The notes beneath the pieces were generated by a model. It searched no databases. It was not told where the DNA came from and worked only from the letters and a program-made list of their open reading frames with translations. 64,000 nt of DNA from contig WKKS01000008.1 of the NCBI GenBank assembly GCA_009684515.1, positions 62,001 through 126,000 on the forward strand, read 5' to 3'. The stretch is from Geobacter sp. (GTDB lineage Bacteria > Desulfobacterota > Desulfuromonadia > Geobacterales > Pseudopelobacteraceae). Made by a program: the position numbers and the translations under genes. This document shows, in pieces, positions 18,886-27,992 of this stretch (its first letter is position 1; every line of letters begins with the position of its first letter).

Positions 18886-21800
18886 TTATCGGCAGGGGCG
18901 ATTGGCAAGCATGCTGTCCGCCGCGCGCTTGATAAATTCAGCCGATGGCCGCTCACGGTAGATGCCCGACACAGAATCTCCGTCAGTTACGCCGCGCAGA
19001 TAAATGTAGATAGCCCCGCCAAAGTGGGAGTCGTAGTTGTAACCGGGCAGCCTCATTTGCAGCAGGCGGTCCAGCGCCAGGGTGTAGAGATGGTACTGAA
19101 GAATATATGCGCTGCGGGCCATTGATTCTCGCATCTGATTTTGTCCGTAATCAGCAGGATTGTCGCCGAGGTGGTTAGACTTCCAATCAAGGATGTAGTA
19201 GCGCCCTCCATGCTCGAAAACCAGATCTATAAAACCCTGCAACATACCCCGGCTGCGGCGGAACGAAAGAATATCCAGAACGTCATGGAAGTCACGGTAT
19301 CCCTTGTCGTCAAGCAAGCCTTCAAAAAGAGCTTTGATTGTATCAGGCGACAAATGGGCAAGCGGCAGATAAAATTCCATTTCTGTCTGCCAACTTCCCA
19401 CCTGCAATTTTGAAAGAGTAAAATCGGAATCATCCCTGATTATTTTCGCTTTAGTAACATTTTCAATCATTGCAGTTACAGCTGGCAGCCACTGTTCCTG
19501 AAATCCGTTTGCCAGCAGCTTGCTGTTGGCAATGCCGGAGATACTCTCTTTATTTAATTCCGCAAAATTCAGCTGCTCGAAAATTTCATGCAGGCAGGTT
19601 CCCGCCTTTGCGCCACGCGGGAAGTCAAAAATAGTCATCCCTTTCGGTTTAGTTTCAAGCTCCGCCACGCCGTCTGATTCTGATGCCGCAACCAGATTGT
19701 CATGGTCGCGCGGCTGGAATGCGTGTCCCGCTCCTGAAAGCATGCCGCTAAAACTTGCAACCCGCCAATCGTCACGGGGAGGGTGGCCGAGAGTCCGGCA
19801 GTGATATGGTTTTGAATCAGCCGGATCATTACGATATTTGATTGCGGTTTCACCTGCCGGCATACCTACCGCGTGTATTCCTGAACCATCACCGTCCGAC
19901 AGCTCTTTGATCTGATTTATGATGTCCGAATCTGAAAGAGCTGAAAAAGCCTTGTTCTCCTTTTTTACCTTTCCGCCATGCAACAGTTCAAACAACGGCG
20001 AGTCAAGCGCACCGTTGATGCAACCCCAGACAAAGTAACAGCGGAACTCGGCCCGGGTCAGGGCCACATACAGCAGGCGGGCCGCTTCGGCTTCCATCTC
20101 CGCCTCGGCCAGTTGTTTATGCTGATTCTCCTCGGCCAGGTCCAGTACCAGCTCGCCATCCGGGTTGTGAAACAATACCCGATTATTTCGGCCGCCGGGA
20201 GGATCCCAGGCGAACGGCACAAACACGACCGGGTATTGCAGCCCCTTGCTGGCGTGGATGGTGGAAATCTTTACCGCATGGTCATCCGTTTCCAGCCGCA
20301 ACAGCGCGGCATCGTCTTTTAGGTTGCCGGAGATTTGCCGCTCCAGCCAGCTGATCGAACCGGAAAGGTTTCTGCCCTGTTCATGTTCAGCCTGATGAAG
20401 CAGTTCGCAACAGTGCAGCAGATTGGTCAGACAGCGTTCCCCGCCGAAACGTGACAGTACCCGGCCACGGACGCCGCAGCTGCCAAGCAGGCGCGACAGC
20501 ACCGCCACGATTCCCCCTGTCCGGGAGGCGGAGTGAAGTTCGTGAAAACGGAGCAACCACTCTTCCCATTGCGGGTCGTCTCCGGAGCAATCAACAAAAA
20601 CGGCAATCTGATTGGCGGTCAGTCCCATCACCCCGGTCAGCAATGCTTCCCGCAGCAGTTGTTCCCGCCCCGGTTCGGCAACTGCCCGCAAAATGCGCAG
20701 CAGGTCCAGTGCCTCCTGAGTTCTGAAAATGGTAGAGCTTCCCTGTTGTACGGAAGGGACCTCTTTTGTCAGCAGGGCCTGTTGAATCTGCTCCGCCTGT
20801 TTATGTGATTTTACCAGCACGGCGATATCACCAGGGCGCAGCGGACGTTCGGTACCATCGCTGCTCAGCGTATAGCGTCCGACTTCAAGAAGGCGAACGA
20901 TCTCTCCGGCAATGGAGGCAACTATTTGTTCGGAAGCTGCCGGTTTATTTTCCGGCTTTGATTGATCGCTGCGTGGATACACCCAGGCTTGGAGCGGCTG
21001 TTGTGACGGTTCGCCATCCAGCAGCAGGATATCATTCTCTGAGCGTCCGGATGAGACCGGCTGGAAGGGGATTTCTTCACAAAGGAAAGGGTCTGGCCGG
21101 GCCGAAAACAGTTTGTTAACCGCCGTTACCAATGGCAGAGTCGAGCGGAAGTTGGTTCCAAGGGTCAGGCGCCGCTCATTATGGACGTTGTGCTTGGCGT
21201 CCAGATAGGCAAAAACATCTGCGCCGCGAAAGCTATAGATAGCCTGTTTCGGGTCGCCGATCAGGAACAGCGGATAGTCGTTTGAATCTCCGATTCTTTT
21301 GAAGATACTCCATTGCAGCGGGTCGGTGTCCTGAAACTCGTCAATCAGCGCCGCCTGGTATCGCTCGCGCAGCTTATCCGCCAGCGCAGCGCCGGTGGCA
21401 GCTTCAAGCGCCAGATAAAGATCGAGCAGCAAGTCATCGAAACAGCGTTGATTTAATGCTTTCTTCCGGCTGGCAAGTTCGTTGTTCAACCACTCTTTCA
21501 AGTTGTGCCGACAAGCGATAAGTTTATCATGATAGGCATTCTTCAGCTCTTCGACCGCCTCATGCAGCTCCTGAGCGAGTTTGAAAAAAACATGCTCCGG
21601 AATGAATTTAGTGGTCTTGGTGGTTTTGGAGGCGATTTTTTGTGCCGAGAAGAATTCAAGTTTGCTGCAGGAAGCATTGGCAGTGCCAGCTGTCACCCAG
21701 CCATTAACAGCATCGGCGGCCACGCTGATCTGTTTTGGACTGTAGCTTCCCTGGTGAAGTCCGGCCTGTAACATCAGTTCAAGTACGGAATCGTGTTCCG

Positions 21801-22482
21801 ATTTCCAGATTGAACTGAACGATGCATACAAATCGTCGCGCCGCTTGATCAGCGGTAGCAGGTTGCTGTCCGCTCCCTGTGGGATAACTTTAAGGTCAGG
21901 ATTTTGATACTGTCCGTCAAACGGGGCGGCCAGCTTTTCGGGGGTGTACCTCTCCGCCACCAGCCGCTCCACAAATTCATCGGGCTGAGGGAGGATATGA
22001 GTTCGCCAGAAATCGTCGCAAACCTGCCTTACAACAGAGCTCTGGTCCGTGATCATGTCGCTGTCAAACAGTGATCCGCTTTCAAAAGCGTTTTCCAGCA
22101 ACGCCCGCTGGCAGAATCCATGGATCGTGAAGATGGCGGCATCGTCAAACGAATAAAGGGCCCGGGTCAACAGCAGGCGGGCCCGCTCCGGATTTTGCGG
22201 CCGGTTCTTTTCGAGAATCTGTTCCAGTGGATCTTCTGTTGCGGGTCGCTGAGTAGTGTAGAGATCCAGAGTCGTGGAGATTCGTTTGCGAATGCGGTCG
22301 CGCAGTTCGGCGGTGGCAGCCTTGGTATAGGTTACGACCAGAATCTGCTCCGGTCGCAGCTCCTTTTCCAGCAGCAGGAGGATATACAACGCGGCAATGG
22401 TCCAGGTCTTGCCGGTTCCGGCGCTGGCTTCGATCAGGTTGAGGCCGGAGATGTTGATACTCTTGAGGTCGAGGGGCTTCAT
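18886..22482 (-). CDS. recB: Exodeoxyribonuclease V beta subunit (RecB helicase-nuclease)
   Basis: RecB is the 3'-5' helicase and nuclease of RecBCD, which processes DNA double-strand ends. 1198 residues. Walker A is IEASAGTGKTWT near residue 18; the helicase motif II region has DEFQDTDPLQW; LGTNFRST and the later STIHASKGLQYPVVF are UvrD-type motifs. The C-terminal PD-(D/E)xK nuclease is intact with GFIDLVF and YYILDWKSN. It is convergent with the Kelch protein (31 nt apart) and no recD follows it. recC lies about 5.5 kb upstream on the same strand, separated by other genes. No strong ribosome binding site was seen before the ATG. Confidence 0.95.
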   Translation of the reverse strand: MKPLDLKSINISGLNLIEASAGTGKTWTIAALYILLLLEKELRPEQILVVTYTKAATAELRDRIRKRISTTLDLYTTQRPATEDPLEQILEKNRPQNPERARLLLTRALYSFDDAAIFTIHGFCQRALLENAFESGSLFDSDMITDQSSVVRQVCDDFWRTHILPQPDEFVERLVAERYTPEKLAAPFDGQYQNPDLKVIPQGADSNLLPLIKRRDDLYASFSSIWKSEHDSVLELMLQAGLHQGSYSPKQISVAADAVNGWVTAGTANASCSKLEFFSAQKIASKTTKTTKFIPEHVFFKLAQELHEAVEELKNAYHDKLIACRHNLKEWLNNELASRKKALNQRCFDDLLLDLYLALEAATGAALADKLRERYQAALIDEFQDTDPLQWSIFKRIGDSNDYPLFLIGDPKQAIYSFRGADVFAYLDAKHNVHNERRLTLGTNFRSTLPLVTAVNKLFSARPDPFLCEEIPFQPVSSGRSENDILLLDGEPSQQPLQAWVYPRSDQSKPENKPAASEQIVASIAGEIVRLLEVGRYTLSSDGTERPLRPGDIAVLVKSHKQAEQIQQALLTKEVPSVQQGSSTIFRTQEALDLLRILRAVAEPGREQLLREALLTGVMGLTANQIAVFVDCSGDDPQWEEWLLRFHELHSASRTGGIVAVLSRLLGSCGVRGRVLSRFGGERCLTNLLHCCELLHQAEHEQGRNLSGSISWLERQISGNLKDDAALLRLETDDHAVKISTIHASKGLQYPVVFVPFAWDPPGGRNNRVLFHNPDGELVLDLAEENQHKQLAEAEMEAEAARLLYVALTRAEFRCYFVWGCINGALDSPLFELLHGGKVKKENKAFSALSDSDIINQIKELSDGDGSGIHAVGMPAGETAIKYRNDPADSKPYHCRTLGHPPRDDWRVASFSGMLSGAGHAFQPRDHDNLVAASESDGVAELETKPKGMTIFDFPRGAKAGTCLHEIFEQLNFAELNKESISGIANSKLLANGFQEQWLPAVTAMIENVTKAKIIRDDSDFTLSKLQVGSWQTEMEFYLPLAHLSPDTIKALFEGLLDDKGYRDFHDVLDILSFRRSRGMLQGFIDLVFEHGGRYYILDWKSNHLGDNPADYGQNQMRESMARSAYILQYHLYTLALDRLLQMRLPGYNYDSHFGGAIYIYLRGVTDGDSVSGIYRERPSAEFIKRAADSMLANRPCR

Positions 22483-22571
22483 GCAGGTCTCACAGGATTG
22501 TGCAGCTGTTGGAAGTCGCCCCGAATCCTTGTGGGAAACGGGGCGATATTCATCAAATATTCAGATTCAAT

Positions 22572-23534
22572 CTACTTCTGATCAATTCCTGAAAGTTTCC
22601 AGGATCCGCCGCCGACCGGCCTGGTGAAGGTCCAGTACTCTTCGAACTTGACCGGATCGGTCTTGCTGCCGGAGACGACTGCGCCGCTGCTGTCGTCGGT
22701 GGTGTAGTCCAGCAGGTTGGCATAAATCAGTGCTGTGATGTAATCCTGTCCGGATTCCTGCCAGGCTTCAGTGGCTTCCACGCTTCGGACGGCGATGTTT
22801 TCCAGTCTGTTGATCTGCTTGTCCCGCAGCAGTTTATCAATATCCTGCTGCATGGTACGGGACATATCGCTGGTCAGGAGATTGGAGACCGACGACAGGT
22901 CGCGATTCATCCAGGCTCCCTGGATTTTGAAGAAGTTGTCCATCACCAGATCATTGAAGCGGCCTTCGTCGAAAGCAGGGTCAAACTGGCGAATATGGCT
23001 CAGGCCTGTTTCCAGATCTCCGGTCTGCTGCATGGAATTCTGCTCGCTACCAAAGATCGGTGTGACGTTGGACGGGGCATTGCCGCTGTTGTACTGTGAC
23101 TGGTTGAAAGGGCCGTTTGAGCTTTCTTCCCTTTTTTTCTTGATAAAGCGATAGATCAGGTAGCCGATGCCGGCAATCAGGATGATTTCAAAAATACCGA
23201 TGCCGCTCCCCATTCCTCCGCCCATCCCGCTGAAACCGAGACTCCGGAAAAGCATGCCCCCCAGCATACCGCCGACCAGGCCGCCGGCCATGCTTCGCAT
23301 GAAACCGCCGCCGGCCGGTTGCTGAACAGCCGGATTGGCTGTGGGAGCCGTCTGCTGGCGTGGCGGAGCGGACTGCTGGTAGGTGGGGGCAGGGCGGGAA
23401 TAGCTGCGTGAGCCGCGGCTCCCCATGGAACGTCCGCCACCGGCTCTGGCATCTGCTTTTAATTCTAACACGGTCACAGACAGAAACAGTACCGCTGCCA
23501 GCAATGTTAATACCTTTATGGCATTTTTTCTCAT
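22572..23534 (-). CDS. Tim44-like domain membrane protein
   Basis: 320 residues: an N-terminal signal or membrane segment (residues 7-25), a Gly/Ser/Arg and Pro/Gln-rich stretch (30-75), a Gly/Met-rich segment that reads like a membrane-inserting hairpin (75-110), a hydrophobic helix IGIFEIILIAGIGYLIYRF near 112-131 followed by KKKR, and a C-terminal Tim44-like domain (about 170-320; LSHIRQFDPAFDEGRFNDLV, then EYWTFTRP). Bacterial members are anchored at the inner membrane and of unclear role. It lies between the B12-radical SAM gene and recB on the same strand. Function not known. Confidence 0.85.
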   Translation of the reverse strand: MRKNAIKVLTLLAAVLFLSVTVLELKADARAGGGRSMGSRGSRSYSRPAPTYQQSAPPRQQTAPTANPAVQQPAGGGFMRSMAGGLVGGMLGGMLFRSLGFSGMGGGMGSGIGIFEIILIAGIGYLIYRFIKKKREESSNGPFNQSQYNSGNAPSNVTPIFGSEQNSMQQTGDLETGLSHIRQFDPAFDEGRFNDLVMDNFFKIQGAWMNRDLSSVSNLLTSDMSRTMQQDIDKLLRDKQINRLENIAVRSVEATEAWQESGQDYITALIYANLLDYTTDDSSGAVVSGSKTDPVKFEEYWTFTRPVGGGSWKLSGIDQK

Positions 23535-23636
23535 ACTTTTAACTCCTTGCGTCGTTTGAGGTGAACTGGATATACAGAGATGAACCTTTTAACATTTCTG
23601 TATGAACGAAAGCAATTTCAATCTCAGCATCTCTTT

Positions 23637-25145
23637 TCAATCGGTGTTGAAGCATGAATCCAAGGCATTCAGAAAACCGGATTCCAAAAGTTTGAATTGT
23701 CTGTTGTCGTGATTGCCGACAAATTTGATGAATGCCAGAAAGGCCTCTTTCAGTATCCGGTTGAGGTCGTCACCCTTAACACCGGGCGGGCTCTGGATGT
23801 GGCGACAGTCGTACTGGCTGCCGCTTGCAATCTTCTGGTTATGATAGAGCTGGTCCATCCTGGTGAAATATTTCGTAGAAAGCCTTCGCATGGCATTGCA
23901 GACGCGCATTACGTCTGCATGCCTGAATTTATAACTCGCTTCAAATGGTAACCTGTCATCCAGATTGAGGCGACCTTGTTCGGCAAATTCAGACCAGGCC
24001 CTGGATCCGTACAGGATGATCTGGCTGTGGTAAAGCATGTTGATGGTCTGGTCGTGATGGGATAATAAATCCAGTTCTTCCAGCAGTGTGTAGTTTTCAA
24101 GGAGTTCGGCCAGGGTTGAGTCGGGTTCGAACATGATAAATCCGACTGACAAGGTGATGCCGCTCCCTTGGACAGCCCGCACTGCGCGGATGATCTGTTC
24201 GCGTGTGATTCGTTTGTTGATGCGCTGCAGGGCGGCTTCGCAGCCGGATTCAATCCCAAGAAAAATGCTGGTTGCGCCGTTGGCGGCCAAAGTGCCGATC
24301 AAATCCTGGTTGATGGTGTCAACTCTGGTTTCAAAACCGAATGGAAGATTATGGCTCTTCAGGATGCAGCTGATTTCCTTTGCGCGTCCGCTCTGTTTTT
24401 CATCGTAGCCGATAAAAGTCGGGTCGATAAAATAAACATTATTTACCGCCCTGCGTTTCAATCTGAATTCAAGCTCCAGGGCAAAAGAGTTGATACTGCG
24501 TTCACGCCGTTTGCGGCAACCGTAATACTGATTGATAAAGCAGAAGGAACAATCTCCGAAACAGCCGCGACTGGCCGCAATATTCATGGTCGGAAACTGG
24601 CAATTTGCGCCGACATCGTCCGGTATCGGGAGCTGTAAAAGATCGGACATCCGTTCGCGACTGACAAATTCACCGTTGCCACAATAGAGACCTGCTATTG
24701 AATGAAAGCTGTTGCTTGCTGATAGCTTGGATAGTAGTTCATCAAGTGTAGCTTCAAATTCTCCTGCCAAGATGAAATCCAGCCCGGGCGCGAACTCTGA
24801 CAGGCGCTGGCATGCCAATGTCGGAAAAAGCCCGAAAGCCCCGATTAATCCGCTCTGCCCTTCCTTGAGAATCTTCAGGATGTTTTGGACAATGTTTTCA
24901 TTTCCCCAGGCATACACCCAGTGAAACAGGATCAGATCGGCGTTCTCTGCCAGAATCCTGCCAGAAATGGTGGCTTCATCGTCCTGGCAGTCGGTCAGAT
25001 CCAGATATGCTGGGTCCCAGCCTGCACGGCGGGCGATCGCCAGCGCATAGCCGCTGTTGAGGCTGGCCGAGAGCGGAGCATTGGCCACATCGTTGTAATG
25101 CTCGATGGCGAGCGGCCTTGGATTTTCAATTACCAGAATTTTCAT
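23637..25145 (-). CDS. B12-binding-domain radical SAM protein
   Basis: 502 residues. Residues 1-140 form a cobalamin-binding-type domain (MKILVIENPRPL, LILFHWVYAWG, FILAGEFEATLDELL); no DxHxxG loop is seen. The radical SAM motif is CFGDCSFC (Cys 195, 199, 202) following ASRG, then the SAM-binding IFLGIESG near residue 295 and LSVGFIMF. The C-terminal 130 residues are helical and specific. Substrate unknown. It follows the methyltransferase-DUF2284 fusion by 37 nt and a glycosyltransferase lies beyond that, hinting at a small-molecule modification cassette; this is inference. Confidence 0.87.
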   Translation of the reverse strand: MKILVIENPRPLAIEHYNDVANAPLSASLNSGYALAIARRAGWDPAYLDLTDCQDDEATISGRILAENADLILFHWVYAWGNENIVQNILKILKEGQSGLIGAFGLFPTLACQRLSEFAPGLDFILAGEFEATLDELLSKLSASNSFHSIAGLYCGNGEFVSRERMSDLLQLPIPDDVGANCQFPTMNIAASRGCFGDCSFCFINQYYGCRKRRERSINSFALELEFRLKRRAVNNVYFIDPTFIGYDEKQSGRAKEISCILKSHNLPFGFETRVDTINQDLIGTLAANGATSIFLGIESGCEAALQRINKRITREQIIRAVRAVQGSGITLSVGFIMFEPDSTLAELLENYTLLEELDLLSHHDQTINMLYHSQIILYGSRAWSEFAEQGRLNLDDRLPFEASYKFRHADVMRVCNAMRRLSTKYFTRMDQLYHNQKIASGSQYDCRHIQSPPGVKGDDLNRILKEAFLAFIKFVGNHDNRQFKLLESGFLNALDSCFNTD

Positions 25146-25182
25146 ATAACTGTTTCCCGTTTAATCCTGCAAACTGATCAGG

Positions 25183-26697
25183 CTATTCAACCAGCAGCAA
25201 TCCGATATACTGAACAAAATCATCGCTGTTTTTGATTGGCTTCATCGAAATACCGCAGGATTCCGCCAGGGCAAACACATCACAGCCGCACGATTCCAGA
25301 GATGGCCTCCGCTTGTCGGGGAAGCTGCAGCGATCTTCAGGGCAGTTTTCGCACCAGCTACAGGGACCACCGGTGAAGACCAGCGCTTTTTTGTATCCTC
25401 CCAGAAAGGTCTGTTTTTCCAGTTCCAGCAGTTTCTGTTGAAACTCCCTCAAAGGTGGCTGCCCTGCTACAACAAAGGCTTTTGAATAGCAACCCAGCAG
25501 CTTTTCAAAATCATCTGCTCCCATCGAATGGGGGGGGCAGCTCCATTTTTTCCCGTAGAACATGCAGCCGTACTGGCATTTGGCCTTGACCCACGGTTCA
25601 ACCCTAATGATCGATGGGGCGATTTCACGGGCTTCAAAAAAACCTAACGAGAGCGCTTTTTGTCTGAGCAGAAAGACCGGATTTTTTTCAAGCTCTGTTT
25701 GCGGTTGCCTGGTTGCCAGGAGGGCATGTGAGTATGATTGAAGCTCAATCATGCTCGTGTGAGGAAAACCGGAATCTTTTAACATCTCTGTCGTTTCGTC
25801 AAAGCTGTAACAGCGACCGTTGTAAGTATTAATCATCATATGTAAATCGTACATTGCGCCGAAGCTGTTGCCGTCGCTGAAAAAATCATGGACGATCAGC
25901 AGTCCGTCGTTCCTCATGACTTCACTCGCAATCGAAAAAAGTCTCTGATTTTCCTGAGGACTGTAGCAGTGGATGACGTTGGATAAAAGTACGATGGAGG
26001 CTTTGTCTCTGTGGCTGGAGGCAAACGTGTCCGCATCCTGCGGATCAATCAGGTTGCAGGAATGAGTGTTGATGGAGTTGTCCTTGATTTCGGAAACCAC
26101 TTCCTCCAGATCGCATGCCAGCGCCTGCCAGCGGGGAAAGCGTTTTAGAAATTCAAGCAAATAGGTACCGTCACCGGCGCCCATGTCTATGATGAGGCCC
26201 GTTTCCGGAATGGCGGGGAGTGCTGTCCAGAGTTCCTTCGAGCGAATTTCTGCCGCTTCGTGCATCGCGCTTTGAAACAGACCCAGTCGCTGCTTATACC
26301 CTTCATCAGGCTGGTCAACGGCAGGTATGCCTTGCCCCTGCCTGAGAACGTCGCCCAGCGTATTCCATTTATCAATCAGAACCTGCTCGAAATCCAGCAC
26401 ATGACGTTGACCGGTTTCGCTATATTCGCTCAAAAACTTTCGTGAAAAATGCGAAGGGTAAAATAAATCAGCATACTTTTCCAGAATTCCCAGTTTGAGC
26501 AGCAGCGCCAGGAAACGGCTTCCTTCCGCCGTCTGCATGCCGGACTGTTGTATGAGAACCGCTTCGGAACATCCGTTCTTACCTGCAATATCAATGATTT
26601 TCAGCCTTACGGCCTGCATCATGACAGAAGCAAGGCGATAGGCGGTTATAATATCGCAAAATGTTTTATATGATCCGTCTGACGGTGCTATCTTCAT
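25183..26697 (-). CDS. SAM methyltransferase fused to DUF2284 metal-binding domain
   Basis: 504 residues in two halves. Residues about 15-95 are a helical dimerisation domain and 165-330 a class I methyltransferase of the O-methyltransferase type (LIIDMGAGDGTYLLEF at 168-183; LLSNVIHCY; GLLIVHDFF). Residues about 345-485 are Cys-rich and match DUF2284: CQYGCMFYGKKWSCPP (Cys 374, 378, 387) and a second cluster around GGPCSWCENCPEDRC and LESCGCDVF. DUF2284 is a predicted metal- or cluster-binding domain normally found alone. GGAG lies 7 nt before the ATG. The fusion and its B12-radical SAM neighbour suggest methyl transfer linked to metal or corrinoid chemistry, but the substrate is unknown. 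Confidence 0.83.
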   Translation of the reverse strand: MKIAPSDGSYKTFCDIITAYRLASVMMQAVRLKIIDIAGKNGCSEAVLIQQSGMQTAEGSRFLALLLKLGILEKYADLFYPSHFSRKFLSEYSETGQRHVLDFEQVLIDKWNTLGDVLRQGQGIPAVDQPDEGYKQRLGLFQSAMHEAAEIRSKELWTALPAIPETGLIIDMGAGDGTYLLEFLKRFPRWQALACDLEEVVSEIKDNSINTHSCNLIDPQDADTFASSHRDKASIVLLSNVIHCYSPQENQRLFSIASEVMRNDGLLIVHDFFSDGNSFGAMYDLHMMINTYNGRCYSFDETTEMLKDSGFPHTSMIELQSYSHALLATRQPQTELEKNPVFLLRQKALSLGFFEAREIAPSIIRVEPWVKAKCQYGCMFYGKKWSCPPHSMGADDFEKLLGCYSKAFVVAGQPPLREFQQKLLELEKQTFLGGYKKALVFTGGPCSWCENCPEDRCSFPDKRRPSLESCGCDVFALAESCGISMKPIKNSDDFVQYIGLLLVE

Positions 26698-26930
26698 GTG
26701 ACTCCTTGACCTGCATCAAACTCCTGCGGAATGACCAATGCTACTGTGATGAAAATAAAAAATCCTCCGGAGAAGATCATGCTGACCATATCTGAAATTG
26801 CAGTTACCATTACAATCTGGGTATTGACACTGTCGGGCTGTTTTTTCGGTGGTCGCGCCGTATTGCGTCGCAGAAAAAACAACAGCCGCAAACAATGATT
26901 CCTTAGTAACCAAAACCAGGCCTGCAACAT
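26694..26930 (-). other. Possible 38-78 residue membrane peptide, or noncoding spacer
   Basis: Between the glycosyltransferase and the methyltransferase is a 242-bp stretch with no recognisable gene. One reading frame (up to 78 codons) ends in a convincing hydrophobic helix (MVSMIFSGGFFIFITVALVIP) and its TGA overlaps the methyltransferase ATG as ATGA, a layout typical of coupled genes. Its N-terminal half is not protein-like and an in-frame ATG would give only 38 residues. A second frame (26716-27012) is also open. It could be a small membrane peptide, a gene remnant, or chance. Confidence 0.3.
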
Positions 26931-26939
26931 GTCCGGCGG

Positions 26940-27992
26940 CTACAGCTTTACCTGCCCAATCAGACGTCGATAAACTGCCGCGTAATTTTTCGCCTCTGTT
27001 TGCGGCGAACAATGCTTCTGGACAAATTCTCTGCCGGTATCGCCAGTTTTAGCGCCAAGCTCAGGATTGAACACCAGATTTCGAACACATTCCCTCAGTT
27101 CCTCGTCAGTGCGGTACAGCCAGCCGGTTTCGCCATGATGGACCAGGGAGCGATTGCCCAGAACATCACGAGCCAGCACCGGTTTTCCCATCACCATCGC
27201 TTCCAGTAGCGCGTTTGACATACCCCCTTCAAATATGGAAGCGTTCATGACGATGTCGGCAGCCGCGTACAGTCCACCCATCTGATGGTAAGGGATATCG
27301 CCGATTACGCTTATCCAGGGGTGTCCCGCAGCCAGATTGTGAACCTCTTCAGCGTAATCCGGATCGATCGCTCCACCCACCAGCAACAGCCTCAGTGTCG
27401 GCAATTCCAGGGCCAGAGGAGCCAGGGCGGCAATGGCGCCGGTGACCCCCTTGACCGGGCGGAGCGCAGCCGGCAGCAGAATCAAAAAGACGGCATCTTG
27501 TTTTGAATACGGAATTCCCGGCGGTAACGCTGCCACTCCTTGCGGGATGACCGCCACTCTGCCGCCAATATGCGGGAATAATTTAGTCAATCGTTGCGCT
27601 ACCAACGGGTCGAAACAGCTGACCGCATCGGCATCCTGAATGGCTGATCGGGTTGCCGGATCATTGCAAAGGCTCGAATCAAACAGATCGCTGCCGGTAA
27701 TTGTAATCATGTAGGGAATTCCCAGAAGCCGGGAGGCCTGTCTGGCGGTCGGTCCGGCGTGGTAGGCATGAAATGCATGCAGCAGGTCGGGGCGGGATTG
27801 ATCGAGTAGCGTCTGCTGTTCAATGATGCTTGAACAGTCCAGATTGATAGTCGTGACCTTGCAGCCGACGGCTGGCAAGTGTTCGGCTATCCGTCGAACC
27901 GTTGTTATGTTGCCTCGTCCGGGTCCGGAACTGAACGGGCAGATCAAAGCGATATTCATCTGTTGATGGAGTGTTTCAATTGCAGAAATCAT
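26940..27992 (-). CDS. Glycosyltransferase, GT4-type
   Basis: A GT-B-fold family 4 glycosyltransferase: N-terminal MNIALICPFSSGPGRGNITTVRRIAEHL, donor-domain strand FLILLPAALRPVKG, LLLVGGAIDPDY, and the conserved acidic motif in NASIFEGGMSNALLEAMVMGKPVLARD (E-x7-E). The ATG at 27992 overlaps the recC stop as ATGA; a start 11 codons later (MNIALICPF) fits the family better but lacks a clear ribosome binding site. Cytoplasmic or membrane-associated, adding a sugar to an unknown acceptor. Its coupling to recC is odd because the functions are unrelated. Confidence 0.9.
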   Translation of the reverse strand: MISAIETLHQQMNIALICPFSSGPGRGNITTVRRIAEHLPAVGCKVTTINLDCSSIIEQQTLLDQSRPDLLHAFHAYHAGPTARQASRLLGIPYMITITGSDLFDSSLCNDPATRSAIQDADAVSCFDPLVAQRLTKLFPHIGGRVAVIPQGVAALPPGIPYSKQDAVFLILLPAALRPVKGVTGAIAALAPLALELPTLRLLLVGGAIDPDYAEEVHNLAAGHPWISVIGDIPYHQMGGLYAAADIVMNASIFEGGMSNALLEAMVMGKPVLARDVLGNRSLVHHGETGWLYRTDEELRECVRNLVFNPELGAKTGDTGREFVQKHCSPQTEAKNYAAVYRRLIGQVKL

